A stretch of 64,000 nt of DNA from Stutzerimonas stutzeri (GCF_002890895.1 NZ_POUL01000007.1:1-64000), one strand, 5' to 3'. Shown: positions 9,928-20,542, counted from the stretch's first letter. Notes: a model not told the origin generated them from the letters alone. Translations and numbers: made by a program.

Positions 9928-10529
9928 CTAGAAGCGGGAGCCAGGCTCAGTGAGAAAAGCCCGTTCAGCCTCGCTAGAGCTGCGCCCAAGAATCGCATTG
10001 CGATGGGGGAAACGGCCGAAACGCGCAATGACTTGCCGGTGGCGCTCAGCGAAGTCGAGAAAGCCGGCAAAAAGGTTTTGCTCATCGGCATCGGCTATGC
10101 CCAGAAGCTGCTCGAACTGCTGCACGGCCTGATCCTGCACGCTGAGGTTTTCAGCGTGTTCTAGCACCAGATAGATGAATACTCGCTGGAGCGGCGCCAG
10201 CAGAACATCGCTCCATGAGCCATGCCCTCCCGCACGAGCTGCAGCGCTCGTTCGTCCCCGGCATAGGCCCTCGGTGTGCCGCGATAGATCATGCGTGGGA
10301 GTTGATCAAGCAGAAGGACGAGCGCGAGCCAGCCATGCGGCGACTCGGCCCACTCGCTCAACTCGCCAGCGAGCGCGCGCTCAGTCAGATCACCGAAACG
10401 CTCGCGGGCTTCGGCATCCTGTTCGGGCTTGTAACCGAACCAGAGGCTGTTTTTTGCGTCAGCTATATCACGAGCGGTGGCGCCCTCACCGAACCACCAG
10501 TCCAGCAGGTCCTGCGAGGGCAAGCTCAC
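9928..10529 (-). pseudogene. DUF924 family protein, frameshifted
   Basis: Two overlapping reading frames together encode a normal DUF924 protein of about 200 residues (a helical, TPR-like family). The first, from ATG 10529, gives MSLPSQDLLDWWFGEG to VREGMAHGA and then runs into a stop at 10161. The second continues without loss in another frame as DVLLAPLQRVFIYLVLEHAE down to 9928. One missing base near 10210-10211 joins them; GCGGAT read as GCGAT would do it. It starts 3 bp after the fbp stop, so it is the second gene of an fbp operon. It may be a real inactivation or a sequencing error. Confidence 0.85.
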
Positions 10530-10532
10530 CTG

Positions 10533-11543
10533 TCAAGCCTTGTGGTAGGCAGTGACACGCTCGACTTCTTCCCTCGAACCCAGGAACACCGGCACACGCT
10601 GGTGCAGCGACTCGGGCTGGACGTCGAGGATACGCTGAGTGCCGGTGGTTGCTGCGCCACCGGCCTGTTCGATGATGAAGGACATCGGGTTGGCTTCATA
10701 CATCAGGCGCAGCTTGCCAGCCTTGCCCGGCTCGCGAGAGTCCTTCGGATACATGAACATGCCGCCGCGGGTCAGGATGCGATGCACGTCGGCCACCATC
10801 GAGGCGATCCAGCGCATGTTGTAGTTTTTGTTCAACGGGCCTTCGTTGCCGGCCAACAATTCACCCACGTAGCGCTGAACCGGTGCTTCCCAGTGGCGCT
10901 GGTTGGACATATTGATAGCGAATTCAGCGGTGCTTTCCGGAACGCGTATGTTCTCGTGGGTCAGCACGAAGCTGCCCAGTTCGCGGTCGAGGGTAAAGCC
11001 CATGACGCCGTTGCCCAACGTCAGCATCAGCATGGTTTGCGGCCCGTAGATCGCATAACCCGCAGCGACCTGCTTGGTGCCCGGCTGCAGGAATGCTTCC
11101 TCACCGAGCGCATCGTTCTGCGTGAAGCATTCACCGGGGCAGCGCAGTACGGAGAAGATGGTGCCGACCGACACGTTGACGTCGATATTGCTGGAGCCGT
11201 CCAGCGGATCGAAGACCAGCAGGTAGGCGCCCTTCGGGTACTTGCCAGGAATCTGGTAAGCATTGTCCATCTCTTCGGACGCCATGCCGGCCAGGTGGCC
11301 GCCCCATTCGTTAGCTTCGAGCAGGATCTCGTTAGAGAGGACGTCGAGTTTCTTTTGGACTTCGCCCTGGATGTTCTCGGTTTCGGTCGCGCCGAGAACA
11401 CCGCCCAACGCGCCCTTGGAAACGGCGTAGCTGATCTCCTTGCACGCTCGAGCCACTACTTCGATAAGGAAGCGCAGATCTGCAGGGGTGTTGTTGCTGC
11501 GGGTCTGCTCAATCAAGTAGCGACTCAGGGTTACGCGTGACAT
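10533..11543 (-). CDS. fbp: Fructose-1,6-bisphosphatase class I
   Basis: Gluconeogenic enzyme converting fructose-1,6-bisphosphate to fructose-6-phosphate. The 336-residue protein has the class I metal/phosphate motif [17 protein letters not shown] at about 110-127. Other family segments are [18 protein letters not shown] and the substrate-region [21 protein letters not shown] near 270-295. The start [18 protein letters not shown] is typical. It leads a transcript that includes the frameshifted DUF924 gene. Together with glycogen phosphorylase upstream it handles storage and gluconeogenic carbon. Confidence 0.97.
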   Translation of the reverse strand: MSRVTLSRYLIEQTRSNNTPADLRFLIEVVARACKEISYAVSKGALGGVLGATETENIQGEVQKKLDVLSNEILLEANEWGGHLAGMASEEMDNAYQIPGKYPKGAYLLVFDPLDGSSNIDVNVSVGTIFSVLRCPGECFTQNDALGEEAFLQPGTKQVAAGYAIYGPQTMLMLTLGNGVMGFTLDRELGSFVLTHENIRVPESTAEFAINMSNQRHWEAPVQRYVGELLAGNEGPLNKNYNMRWIASMVADVHRILTRGGMFMYPKDSREPGKAGKLRLMYEANPMSFIIEQAGGAATTGTQRILDVQPESLHQRVPVFLGSREEVERVTAYHKA

Positions 11544-11650
11544 GGAATGGCTCCGGAGGATGGATAAGCCCGCGCAGTTTAGCAGGCCGGGGGGAAACTA
11601 ACCCTCCCTCAGACCGTCCGACAGGCCCCAGAGTTCAGCGAAGCGGCAAA

Positions 11651-11664
11651 GTGCCTGCAGGCAC
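11651..11664. other. Perfect 14-bp palindrome GTGCCTGCAGGCAC
   Basis: The sequence GTGCCTGCAGGCAC is a perfect palindrome within the 208 bp between glgP (downstream end) and fbp (start), both on the minus strand. As RNA it could fold only with a small loop and no T-run follows closely on either strand. It might be part of a glgP transcript end or an operator for fbp; neither is shown. Confidence 0.35.
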
Positions 11665-11751
11665 CCTTTCACCAATCTGGAGTCACTCCCCCTTACACGG
11701 AGGCGGCATCGGTCCAAGCAGCCATGCCGACAAGCCGCCCCACATCGCCCG

Positions 11752-14208
11752 TCATAGCACCTTCCAGATCTCCTGAGCGTACTCACGGATAGTACGGTCC
11801 GACGAGAACCAGCCAGTACGCGCCGTATTGAGCACTGCCGAGCGCCACCAGCTGTCGGCGTCGCGCCAGCGCGCTTCAACCTCCAGCTGCGCCGCCCAGT
11901 AGGCTTCGAAGTCGGCACACACCATGAAGGTGTCGTGCCATTTCAAGCCGTCAATCAAGGCGGTATAACGACCCGGGTCTTCAGCCGAGAAGGCGCCGTT
12001 GCGGATCGCCATCAGGACTTCGTTAAGCCGCGGCGAACCGATAATGGTGGCTTCGGCGTTGTACTCGTTGGCCTGTTTGCGCGCCTCGACCTCCTGCGCG
12101 GTCATGCCAAAGATGAACATGTGGTCGGCACCAATCTGCTCGCACATCTCGACGTTGGCGCCATCCAGCGTACCGATGGTGAGTGCGCCGTTGAGGGCGA
12201 ACTTCATGTTACTGGTCCCCGACGCCTCGAGTCCGGCGGTGGAGATCTGCTCGGACAGATCCGCGGCGGGGATGATGCGCTCGGCCAGACTGACGTTGTA
12301 GTTCGGCAGGAACACGACCTTCAGCAGACCACGCACGGTCGGATCATCGTTGATGGTCCGTGCGATATCGTTGGTCAATTTGATGATCAGCTTGGCTGTG
12401 TGATAACTGGCCGCCGCCTTGCCGGCGAAGATCTTCACGCGCGGCACCCAATGGCCGCCCGGATCGGAGCGAATCGCCTGATACAACGCGACGGTATGCA
12501 GCAGGTTCAGCAGCTGACGCTTGTACTCGTGGATGCGTTTGACGTGCACATCGAACAGCGCATTTGGGTCAACGGTGATCCCCAGCCGCTCCTGAATCAT
12601 GCGCGCCAGCAGCTTCTTGTTGCCCAGGCGCTGGGCGGCGAAGCGGGCGCGGAAATCCGGTTGGTCGGCGTAGGGCTCCAGCTGGCGCAGCAATGTCTCC
12701 GGCGAGTCGAGCAGTTCCTCGCCGATATGATCGACCAGCAGACGGGTCAGCTGTGGGTTGGCCTGATACAGCCAGCGGCGGAAGGTGATGCCGTTGGTCT
12801 TGTTGCTGATCCGCTTGGGGTACAGCGAATGCAGATCGGTGAACACCGTTTCGCGCATCAAGCCGGTGTGCAGCGCTGATACACCATTGACGCAATGCGA
12901 ACCGAGAAACGCCAGGTTGCCCATGCGCACGCGACGGCCGTGGCCTTCTTCGATCAGCGAGACCGAGCGCAGGAGGTTGACGTCATGGATGCCGCGCTCA
13001 CGCAAGGCATCGAGATGCTGGGCGTTGATCAGATAGATGATCTGCATGTGCCGCGGCAGCAGGCGCTCCATCAGCCCGACGGGCCAGGTTTCTAGTGCCT
13101 CGGGCAGCAGCGTGTGATTGGTGTAGGACAAGGTGCCGACCGTCAGCTCCCAGGCCTTGCGCCACGGGATGTCGTGCACATCCACCAGCAGGCGCATCAA
13201 CTCGGCAACGGCAATGGCCGGGTGCGTGTCGTTGAGCTGAATCGAAGCGAATTCGGGCAGGTTCATCAGTGTGCCGCGCTGGTCCAGATGCCGGCGCAAC
13301 AGGTCCTGCAAGGATGCCGCAACGAAGAAATACTCCTGCCGCAGGCGCAACTCCTGCCCTGCTTCGGTGCTGTCGGCGGGGTACAGCACACGGGAAATAC
13401 TCTCGGCGCGTGCTTCCTCGGCGACCGCACCGATGTGATCGCCAGCGTTGAAGCGCTCCAGATGGAAGTCCGCCTCCGCCCGCGCACGCCAGAGGCGCAG
13501 CGTGTTGACGCTAGCACCGCGCCACCCCACCACGGGCGTGTCATAGGCAATCGCGCGAACCCCTTCGGCCCAATGCCAGAAATGCTTGGGTTGATCGCTG
13601 CTGCCATCGGAGGGCATCGCCGCCACGCTGCCGCCAAAGCCGATCAGGTAGCTGACTTCCGGGCGCTCGAATTCCCATGGATTGCCGAAGTTCAGCCAGG
13701 TTTCGGTCTGCTCGTGTTGCCAGCCGTCGACGATGGCCTGGCGGAACAGGCCATGGTCGTAGCGGATGCCGTACCCATGCGCGGCCACACCAAGGGTCGC
13801 CATGCTTTCCATGAAGCAAGCCGCAAGCCGACCCAGCCCACCATTGCCCAGTGCAGCATCAGGTTCCAATGTACGGATGCGCTCGAAGTCGATGTCTACG
13901 CCGGCCAGCGCCTCGCGCGCCACATCGAGCAGGCCCAGATTGCTGAGGCTGTCAGTGAGCAGGCGGCCGATGAGAAATTCCAGCGAGAGGTAATAGACCC
14001 GCTTCTTCCCTTCACGGTAACCCTGCCGAGTACGGTCCATCCACTGGTCGATCATGCGGTCACGCGTGGCCAGCGCCACCGCCTCGAACCAGTCATGGTC
14101 GGAGGCATGCTCGGGGTCCTTGCCAATTGAATAGGTCAGCTTGCTGATCACGTTTTCCCGAAAAGCGGCGACCTCGTCAGCGTTGGGAGCAGTCGTTTCT
14201 TGCGTCAT
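11752..14208 (-). CDS. glgP: Glycogen/starch/alpha-glucan phosphorylase
   Basis: PLP-dependent GT35 enzyme releasing glucose-1-phosphate from alpha-1,4-glucans. The 818-residue length is normal. The PLP-lysine motif EASGTSNMKFALNGAL places Lys near residue 667. N-terminal landmarks include YYLSLEFLIGRLL and EPDAALGNGGLGRLAACF. It is monocistronic: the nearest upstream gene is divergent at 204 bp and fbp starts 209 bp beyond its 3' end in the window. Glycogen versus maltodextrin preference cannot be told from sequence. Confidence 0.96.
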   Translation of the reverse strand: MTQETTAPNADEVAAFRENVISKLTYSIGKDPEHASDHDWFEAVALATRDRMIDQWMDRTRQGYREGKKRVYYLSLEFLIGRLLTDSLSNLGLLDVAREALAGVDIDFERIRTLEPDAALGNGGLGRLAACFMESMATLGVAAHGYGIRYDHGLFRQAIVDGWQHEQTETWLNFGNPWEFERPEVSYLIGFGGSVAAMPSDGSSDQPKHFWHWAEGVRAIAYDTPVVGWRGASVNTLRLWRARAEADFHLERFNAGDHIGAVAEEARAESISRVLYPADSTEAGQELRLRQEYFFVAASLQDLLRRHLDQRGTLMNLPEFASIQLNDTHPAIAVAELMRLLVDVHDIPWRKAWELTVGTLSYTNHTLLPEALETWPVGLMERLLPRHMQIIYLINAQHLDALRERGIHDVNLLRSVSLIEEGHGRRVRMGNLAFLGSHCVNGVSALHTGLMRETVFTDLHSLYPKRISNKTNGITFRRWLYQANPQLTRLLVDHIGEELLDSPETLLRQLEPYADQPDFRARFAAQRLGNKKLLARMIQERLGITVDPNALFDVHVKRIHEYKRQLLNLLHTVALYQAIRSDPGGHWVPRVKIFAGKAAASYHTAKLIIKLTNDIARTINDDPTVRGLLKVVFLPNYNVSLAERIIPAADLSEQISTAGLEASGTSNMKFALNGALTIGTLDGANVEMCEQIGADHMFIFGMTAQEVEARKQANEYNAEATIIGSPRLNEVLMAIRNGAFSAEDPGRYTALIDGLKWHDTFMVCADFEAYWAAQLEVEARWRDADSWWRSAVLNTARTGWFSSDRTIREYAQEIWKVL

Positions 14209-14411
14209 GGACAGACCTCATGCAGCGGGTGAAGGGATATGAAGGATTCATGGCAGCGCCAAGCCACCTCGGAAAAACCGCACTACAGACAGGTTTGCAG
14301 GTTTCTGCAGCATCCGGGCGACCGTCTGTCCGGCGTTCGACTCGTCGGTTTCACTGGAAATTCCACCCCGTGTCGCTATGATCGCGCGCCGCCATTACCG
14401 ATACCCTCGCC

Positions 14412-14816
14412 GTGAAGACACGTTTGATCGCCTCTGCCGACCCCGAACGCCTGGAAACCTGGGCGCGCTACAGCAACGGCCTGTGCCGAGATTGCCACGC
14501 CACTTGTTGCACCTTGCCGGTCGAAGTACGAATTGACGACCTGATCCGTCTCGAGGTGGTCGATGCCTTCGAGCGTGATGAGCCGCTAAAGAGTGTTGCC
14601 AAACGCCTGAGCAAGGAAGGCCTCATCGAACACTTCAATCAGAAGCACGGCATTTTCACCCTCACGCGACTGGCCAACGGCGACTGTCTCTACCTCGATC
14701 GCAAGACTCGCTTGTGCACGGTCTATGCCAAGCGCCCGGACACTTGCCGCAACCACCCGCATGTCGGTCCACGGCCCGGCTACTGTGCCTATCAGCAGAA
14801 AACCGCAGCGCGCTGA
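14412..14816 (+). CDS. YkgJ-family cysteine cluster protein
   Basis: A 134-residue protein beginning at GTG 14412 (MKTRLIASADPERLETW). It has the YkgJ/CxxCxxxCC zinc- or iron-binding cluster with Cys25, Cys28, Cys32 and Cys33 in CRDCHATCC. A second set of Cys follows in CLYLDRKTRLCTVYAKRPDTC and YCAY. The family is described as a putative zinc or iron-chelating domain; its biological role is unknown. It stands alone, divergent from glgP. Confidence 0.85.
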   Translation: MKTRLIASADPERLETWARYSNGLCRDCHATCCTLPVEVRIDDLIRLEVVDAFERDEPLKSVAKRLSKEGLIEHFNQKHGIFTLTRLANGDCLYLDRKTRLCTVYAKRPDTCRNHPHVGPRPGYCAYQQKTAAR

Positions 14817-14947
14817 TGGCAGCTTGCGGGTCATCCGGAACGGCACCTCGTGGTCGCCAAAAAGCGTTGCGGAAACTGGCAATATCGTGACTCAGCAGTC
14901 ATGCTTGACGTCTGCCTGTATCCGCACACGTTAGGAATCCACCCGGC

Positions 14948-15400
14948 ATGAGCCGCGATAGCCGCTACCTGGAAGCCATTCTGCACCACGACATCCCACT
15001 GACCCGGGCGATGGGCCTGCGCGTCGAGCATTGGGAAAACCATGAGCTGCGTGTGAAGGTGCCGCTGCAAGCGAACATCAACCACAAAAGCAGCATGTTC
15101 GGCGGCAGTCTTTACTGCGTATCGGTGCTGGCTGGCTGGGGCTGGCTGCACCTGCGCCTGCGCGAGGCCGGGATCGACGATGGTCATATCGTCATCCAGG
15201 AAGGTCAGATCGACTATCCGCTGCCAGTGGTGGATGACGCCACTGCTATCTGCTCGGCGCCGGACGAGGGCGCTTGGGAGCGATTCGAGACGATTTACCG
15301 TCGCCGTGGCCGCTCACGCCTGACCCTGCACAGCCGCATTCTCGCTGCGGATGGCCGCGACGCAGTGCGCTTCACCGGTCAGTTCGTGCTGCATAAGTAA
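14948..15400 (+). CDS. YiiD C-terminal-type hotdog thioesterase
   Basis: A 150-residue protein with a hotdog-fold pattern. Helix start RAMGLRVEHWENHELRVKV is followed by NINHKSSMFGGSLY, typical of the putative thioesterase domain (YiiD_C). The C-terminal strand pair RLTLHSRILAADGRDAVRFTG completes the fold. The substrate is unknown, probably an acyl-CoA or acyl carrier. It lies 131 bp after the YkgJ gene and is probably expressed separately. Confidence 0.85.
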   Translation: MSRDSRYLEAILHHDIPLTRAMGLRVEHWENHELRVKVPLQANINHKSSMFGGSLYCVSVLAGWGWLHLRLREAGIDDGHIVIQEGQIDYPLPVVDDATAICSAPDEGAWERFETIYRRRGRSRLTLHSRILAADGRDAVRFTGQFVLHK

Positions 15401-15652
15401 CCGCACAGCCGCTCCATCTGCACTGCCGGGGTGCGCGCAGCTTGTTGAGCGCGCGGACGCCCCGGCGTCGCTGAATCCTCAGGCGCCACCGCAACCGCTT
15501 CAATGGACGCGTGATTACCGCTGGCTGCGCTGCGATCTGTTGATTTACCCCGCCTCGCCTGCGCTCACCCTCCAAGGGCTGGCATGCAAGCCCGCAACAG
15601 ACTACGCTCCAACCGCCAACAATAAAAAAAACAGCGTCAAGGAGCCGATGCC

Positions 15653-16441
15653 ATGGGCCTGCCCCGTATAGCCATCCTATTGCTCAGTATTCTGCTCGCC
15701 ATCAGCGGTGAGGCGCATGCCGAGTTACCTAAGAACTATCAGATCATCCTGCAGACCGACAACTTCCCACCCTTCAACATGGGGCCCAGCCACAAGAACT
15801 TCGCCCGTGGTGATGAGATTCAAGGCATCGCCACCGACACCGTTCGGGAAATCTTCAAACGCGCCGGCATCGGCTATAGCCTGACGCTGCGCTCTCCATG
15901 GGACCGCATCTACACACAGACATTCACGGACAGCGGTCATGGGCTGTTTTCCGTCGCCCGTACGCCGCAGAACGAAGGGCAGTTCAAGTGGGTAGGCCCC
16001 TTGGCCCGCTATGAAAGCGTACTGCTCGCGGCCGCAGACAAGCGCATCGACCTGAGCACCCTGACGCAGGCCAAGGGGTTGCAAATCGGCGCACAGAAAA
16101 GCAGCGGTGTCAGCCAGTATCTGGAGAGCCAGGGCTTACGGCCGACCGACAGTCTCAGCGAAGAGGAAAACCTGCGCAAACTGCTCAGTGGCCGCCTCGA
16201 TCTATGGGCCACGGCCGATCCAGTCTGGCGTTATCACGCCAAGGAGCAGGGAGCAGAAGGCCTCACGCCGGTGCTGAGTTTTCGCGCTGAAGACCTGTAC
16301 CTGGCGCTGCATAAGGACACGCCCGACGAAGCCGTCGAGCGTTTGCAGGGCGCGCTCAATGAGGTGATCGGTGAGGGGTATGCCGGCTGCAGCAAGACCC
16401 CTGACCTCTGCTACCTGATACGTGACCGCAAGGTGCCGTGA
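15653..16441 (+). CDS. Periplasmic substrate-binding protein (family 3 type)
   Basis: A 262-residue exported protein. The signal peptide runs to about residue 24 (SGEAHA then E). The mature part follows the amino-acid-type bacterial extracellular solute-binding family 3: ILQTDNFPPFNMG, IQGIATDTVREIFKRAGI, LTLRSPWDRIYTQTF and GLFSVARTPQNEGQFKWVGP. No transporter permease or ATPase is adjacent, so it may be an orphan binding protein or serve a sensor. Ligand unknown. Confidence 0.85.
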   Translation: MGLPRIAILLLSILLAISGEAHAELPKNYQIILQTDNFPPFNMGPSHKNFARGDEIQGIATDTVREIFKRAGIGYSLTLRSPWDRIYTQTFTDSGHGLFSVARTPQNEGQFKWVGPLARYESVLLAAADKRIDLSTLTQAKGLQIGAQKSSGVSQYLESQGLRPTDSLSEEENLRKLLSGRLDLWATADPVWRYHAKEQGAEGLTPVLSFRAEDLYLALHKDTPDEAVERLQGALNEVIGEGYAGCSKTPDLCYLIRDRKVP

Positions 16442-16462
16442 CCGCAACGGGTCACGACAAGC

Positions 16463-17158
16463 TCACACGTAGCGCGACTTGGGCGTAGCCATGGGCAACG
16501 GGCCGTCGCCGATCAGACGGAACTCGCCCTTGGACGCATCGTAGGCGCGAATTTCGCTGGTGCCAATGTTGTAGACCCAACCGTGAATGAACAGCTGCCC
16601 ACTGGCCAACCGCGCCGCGACCGAAGGGTGTGTGCGCAGGTGATCAAGCTGCGCAAGGACGTTTTCCTCGGTCAGCACGCCCAGTGTGTTGTGGTCGGCG
16701 CAGCCGCAATTTTCTTCGACAACGGTGCGGGCCACTTCAGCGTGACGCAGCCAGCTGCGTACGGTCGGCATGCCGTCGAGGCTCGAAGGGTTCAGCACCG
16801 CTTTCATCGCGCCGCAATCGGAATGCCCACAGACAATGATGTGATGCACACCGAGCGCCATCACCGCGAACTCGATGGCGGTCGACACGCCGCCGTTCAT
16901 GATTCCGTAGGGCGGCACGATATTGCCGACATTGCGGGTCACGAACAGGTCGCCCGGCGAGCTCTGGGTGATCAACTCGGGCAGGATGCGCGAGTCTGCA
17001 CAGGTAATGAACATCGCCCGCGGCGTCTGCTCGTGGGCAAGCTTGTTGAACAGCTCGCGCTGCTCCGGATAGATGTCTTCGCGGAACTGAATAACCCCTG
17101 CGATCAGGTTGTCGAGCGCCTCCTGCGCTGTTTCGGTCGTCTTCTCATCGAGACTCAT
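16463..17158 (-). CDS. can: Beta-class carbonic anhydrase
   Basis: Zinc enzyme interconverting CO2 and bicarbonate. The 231-residue protein has the beta-class zinc ligands Cys53 (ITCADSR, with Asp55 and Arg57 as the catalytic dyad), His112 and Cys115 (CGHSDCG). It has no signal peptide, so it is cytoplasmic. It lies about 4.5 kb from an SbtA bicarbonate transporter and in the same window as a SulP transporter. It is separated from glsA by 112 bp on the same strand. Confidence 0.95.
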   Translation of the reverse strand: MSLDEKTTETAQEALDNLIAGVIQFREDIYPEQRELFNKLAHEQTPRAMFITCADSRILPELITQSSPGDLFVTRNVGNIVPPYGIMNGGVSTAIEFAVMALGVHHIIVCGHSDCGAMKAVLNPSSLDGMPTVRSWLRHAEVARTVVEENCGCADHNTLGVLTEENVLAQLDHLRTHPSVAARLASGQLFIHGWVYNIGTSEIRAYDASKGEFRLIGDGPLPMATPKSRYV

Positions 17159-17270
17159 AACACGATCTCTCTTATGGTTTGGTTAGGTACGACGTTGCAC
17201 GTTCAAGGCCGGACACTGCACAGATGTGACAGACCGTAACGAACGCCGGAGCATGGCCCGGCGTGATGAA

Positions 17271-18179
17271 TTAGAAGATAGACCAGCCAATGCTCTGCGA
17301 GAGCTTCTCCAGTGCCGCCATGCCAATCAGCGAATTACCTGCCTGGTTCAGCTCCGGCGACCAGACGCAGACCGTGAAGCGCCCCGGCACGACCGCAACG
17401 ATGCCACCGCCTACGCCGCTCTTGCCGGGCAACCCGACGCGGTAAGCGAAGTTGCCAGCCTCGTCATAAAGGCCGCTGGTGGCCATGATCGCATTGACCT
17501 GTTTCGCTTGGCGCCGCGTCAGCACCGGCTCGCCGCCCGCCAGGCACGCGCCGTCGCGGGCCAGAAAGCCAAACGCGCGGGCCAGGTCGACGCAGCTCAT
17601 GCGCAGCGCGCAATGGTGGAAGTAGCTGCGCAACACCGCCTCGACATCATTATGGAAATTGCCAAATGCCTGCATCAGGTACGCCATCGCAGCGTTACGC
17701 GCACGGTGCTGGTACTCCGAATCAGCCACTACCGAGTCGGAGACAATCAGTGGGTTGCCCGACAGATGCCGAACAAAATCACGCATGGACAGGGCCGGCA
17801 CGGCGAAGCGCGACTGGTTGATGTCGCAGATCACCAGCGCCCCGGCATTGATAAAAGGGTTACGTGGCTTGCCGCGTTCGAACTCCAGCTGCACCAGCGA
17901 ATTGAACGGTTGCCCTGACGGCTCGTGCCCCAGCCGCTCCCACAACGACTCACCACCATGCTGAATCGCCTGCACCAGGCTGAAGACCTTCGAAATACTC
18001 TGGATCGAAAACGGCGTTTTCGCATCGCCAGCGTGATAGAGCTCACCGTCGGCGCTGTACACCGCGATCCCCAGCTGATCAGCCGGCACGTGTGCCAGCG
18101 CTGGAATATAGTCAGCCACCTTGCCTTGACCAAGCAGCGGTCGAACTTCGTCGAGGATTTCTCGCAATAGGCTTTGCAT
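17271..18179 (-). CDS. glsA: Glutaminase A
   Basis: Hydrolyses glutamine to glutamate and ammonia; beta-lactamase-like serine fold. The start at [20 protein letters not shown] gives 302 residues, as expected; the frame extends upstream by 41 codons without family likeness. The catalytic Ser-x-x-Lys is in [12 protein letters not shown] (Ser61, Lys64). Other signatures are [10 protein letters not shown] and [11 protein letters not shown] near the end. A weak hairpin lies just past the stop at 17243-17264. Confidence 0.95.
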   Translation of the reverse strand: MQSLLREILDEVRPLLGQGKVADYIPALAHVPADQLGIAVYSADGELYHAGDAKTPFSIQSISKVFSLVQAIQHGGESLWERLGHEPSGQPFNSLVQLEFERGKPRNPFINAGALVICDINQSRFAVPALSMRDFVRHLSGNPLIVSDSVVADSEYQHRARNAAMAYLMQAFGNFHNDVEAVLRSYFHHCALRMSCVDLARAFGFLARDGACLAGGEPVLTRRQAKQVNAIMATSGLYDEAGNFAYRVGLPGKSGVGGGIVAVVPGRFTVCVWSPELNQAGNSLIGMAALEKLSQSIGWSIF

Positions 18180-18304
18180 GCGGGTCTCATCTGGATAAAA
18201 CGCGAAAGTGCCTGCCAGGCCAACTACAGCGGAGCTGCTGGGTCGGGTTGAGCTCGCAGTCACCCATCGGCTAACAGACGCCAGCCGAACCGTGGTCATC
18301 ACAG

Positions 18305-19762
18305 CTAACGCCAGGCATGGCGTAATTTTTCCAGCGCCTGGGCTATCTCATGTTCATCGACCCCGGCAAAGCCCAACACCAGGCCGGCAAGCGGGCCCTG
18401 CCCCGGCTCGGCCAGGCAATATTCGCTCAGGGCACTGAGTTCGACGCCAACCGCAGCCGCCTTGTTCAAGAGCTCTCGTTCTCGCGCCAGGCTCGCCAAG
18501 GGAACACAGACGTGCAGGCCAGCTTCAATCTGAGGCAGCGCTACCCCTGCTTCGACCGTGGGCCAGTCACGCATCAAGACATCACGCCGCGAACGTGCAG
18601 CACGGCGCATTCGTCGGATATGGCGCTGGAAGTGCCCTGCAGCAATAAATTCGGCAAGCACCGCCTGGGTACCAATCTCCGAATGGCGCATACCCAGGGT
18701 TCGCAGCTGCGTCAGCGGCTCGACCAGCGCGGGCGGTACTACGAGGTAGCCGAGCCTCAACGCCGGAAACAATACCTTGGAAAAGGTACCGACATAGAGC
18801 ACACGACCCTGCCGATCCAGCGACGCCAAAGTCGCCAATGGCGTACCGCTGTAGCGGTACTCGCCGTCGTAGTCGTCCTCGATGATCCAGGCCTGCGTGC
18901 GCTCTGCCCACTCAAGCAGCTCCAGGCGCCGGGCCAACGAGAGGGTCACGCCGCTGGGGTACTGGTGCGAAGGTGTGACATAGGCCAATCGGCAATCATG
19001 CAACGCCGCGAGCTGTCGCGTATCCAGGCCATCTCTATCGACAGCAACACCACGCAGCCGCGCCCCAGCGACCGCAAAGGTCTGGGCAGCCGCGCGATAG
19101 CACGGGTTCTCCAGCGCCACGCTGTCGCCTGGCTGCAATAACAATTGAGTGCAAAGGCTGATGGCCTGCTGCGCACCACTGGTGACCACGATCTGCTCGG
19201 GTGTGCAGCGCAGGCCACGACCGTTACGCAGATAGGCCGCGATCATCTCTCGCAAACGACGATCACCTGCAGCCTCGCCGTAACCGAGCTGCTCCAGCGG
19301 CGGGGCGCGCCAGAACTGCGCCTGCAAACGAGACCAGACATCGAAGGGAAACAAGTCGAGCGCCGGCAGGCCCAGGCGAAACGCGCGGGGCGGCCCCTCG
19401 CGTGGCGCACCGGGACCGTAGGCTTGTAGCCGAGCCTGCAAGGCGTGGGGAATCTGAACCTCTAGCGCGGACGGCATCGCTGCAGGCATCCCGCCGCCCA
19501 GTTCAGCTACATAAGTACCGTCGCCTGTACGGCCTTCGATGTAACCCTCGGCGTAAAGCTGGTCGTAGGCACGCACCACGGTATTACGCGACACGCCGAG
19601 CGTTTCGGCCAGCTCACGACTGGCCGGCAGTCGCATCCGGCAGGCCATGCGGCCGTCGAGGATGCGCTCACGTAGGGCCTGGTACAGCTGGCGGGCCAAC
19701 CCCTGGTGTGGGTCGAGCTTGAATCCAGCGGGATCGAGGGGCAACGACGGCTTGGTGGTCAC
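18305..19762 (-). CDS. MocR-family (GntR HTH plus aminotransferase-like) regulator
   Basis: A 485-residue chimeric regulator. Residues 15-85 form the GntR winged helix ([29 protein letters not shown] is split across it). Residues 120-480 resemble a fold-type I aminotransferase, with the PLP-binding lysine in [15 protein letters not shown]. MocR proteins such as PdxR and GabR sense PLP or amino-PLP adducts. It is divergent from a PaiB-like/GNAT pair over 124 bp, which is the likely target. Whether it controls PLP synthesis (PdxR-like) is not shown. Confidence 0.92.
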   Translation of the reverse strand: MTTKPSLPLDPAGFKLDPHQGLARQLYQALRERILDGRMACRMRLPASRELAETLGVSRNTVVRAYDQLYAEGYIEGRTGDGTYVAELGGGMPAAMPSALEVQIPHALQARLQAYGPGAPREGPPRAFRLGLPALDLFPFDVWSRLQAQFWRAPPLEQLGYGEAAGDRRLREMIAAYLRNGRGLRCTPEQIVVTSGAQQAISLCTQLLLQPGDSVALENPCYRAAAQTFAVAGARLRGVAVDRDGLDTRQLAALHDCRLAYVTPSHQYPSGVTLSLARRLELLEWAERTQAWIIEDDYDGEYRYSGTPLATLASLDRQGRVLYVGTFSKVLFPALRLGYLVVPPALVEPLTQLRTLGMRHSEIGTQAVLAEFIAAGHFQRHIRRMRRAARSRRDVLMRDWPTVEAGVALPQIEAGLHVCVPLASLARERELLNKAAAVGVELSALSEYCLAEPGQGPLAGLVLGFAGVDEHEIAQALEKLRHAWR

Positions 19763-19821
19763 TTTGATGGCCTGAACAGCAGCGATGTAACAGCCTAAAT
19801 TGGCCCCTTCAAAAAGGCTAT

Positions 19822-19846
19822 AAATGGATCTTACACAGGACCATTT
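19822..19846. promoter_or_regulatory. Imperfect inverted repeat in the MocR/PaiB divergent promoter
   Basis: AAATGGATC at 19822-19830 and GGACCATTT at 19838-19846 are inverted copies (7 of 9 positions match) with 7 bases between. It lies midway in the 124-bp intergenic region, 40 bp before the PaiB-like ATG. MocR regulators usually bind repeated half-sites between themselves and their divergent target, so this is a candidate operator. Inference only. Confidence 0.4.
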
Positions 19847-19886
19847 CGCGGCATAGCATCGCGGTATTCATCCAGAGAATCTCGCC

Positions 19887-20519
19887 ATGTATAGCCCTGC
19901 CACCTTCCGTATCGATGACCTAGCCGAGCTGCATGGATTTATCGAAGAGTCGCCACTGGCTGTTGTAGTGACTGCTGGCGAACAGGGGCTGCTTGCCAGT
20001 CACTTGCCGCTGTTGCTGGAGCAGCACCGTGGGAACCGTGGCACGCTGCATGGTCATTTCGCCAGAGCCAACCCGCAATGGCGCGAGCTGGCTAATGGCG
20101 CCGAGGTGCTGGTCGTGTTCACAGGCCCCTCTGCATACGTCAGCCCTGGCTATTACCCGAGCAAGGCGCGCGACCCTAAAGTCGTACCAACCTGGAACTA
20201 CACGGCCGTGCATGTCCGCGGTCGCGCCGAGGTCTTCGACGACCCGGCGCGCCTGATCGAGCTGGTCCGCGCCCAGAGCGAGCATCACGAACGCAACCAG
20301 CCAAAACCCTGGTCGCTGGACGACGCACCCGCCGACTATCTGAGCGGCATGCTTCGAGCAGTTGTCGGCTTTTCCCTGCCGATCGAACGCATCGAAGGCA
20401 AATGGAAGCTGAGCCAGAACCAGACCGCGGAAAACCGCAGCGGCGTGAGGGATGCTCTGGCATCCAACCCGGCCGTCAGCGACCACGAAGTGGCGCGCCT
20501 GATGAACACCCTGTCCTGA
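19887..20519 (+). CDS. PaiB-family FMN-binding negative transcriptional regulator-like protein
   Basis: A 210-residue protein of the PaiB family, related to flavin-binding split barrels. It carries MYSPATFRIDDLAELHGFI at the start, then HGHFARANPQW, VVFTGPSAYVSPGYYPSK and VPTWNYTAVHVRGRAEVFDD, all typical. The family name comes from Bacillus PaiB, but a DNA-binding role is not general and an FMN- or heme-linked enzyme is equally possible. It is followed after 23 bp by a GNAT gene, echoing the paiA-paiB pairing of an acetyltransferase with this protein. Confidence 0.9.
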   Translation: MYSPATFRIDDLAELHGFIEESPLAVVVTAGEQGLLASHLPLLLEQHRGNRGTLHGHFARANPQWRELANGAEVLVVFTGPSAYVSPGYYPSKARDPKVVPTWNYTAVHVRGRAEVFDDPARLIELVRAQSEHHERNQPKPWSLDDAPADYLSGMLRAVVGFSLPIERIEGKWKLSQNQTAENRSGVRDALASNPAVSDHEVARLMNTLS

Positions 20520-20542
20520 AACTTATCGTCGGATTTGCACCA

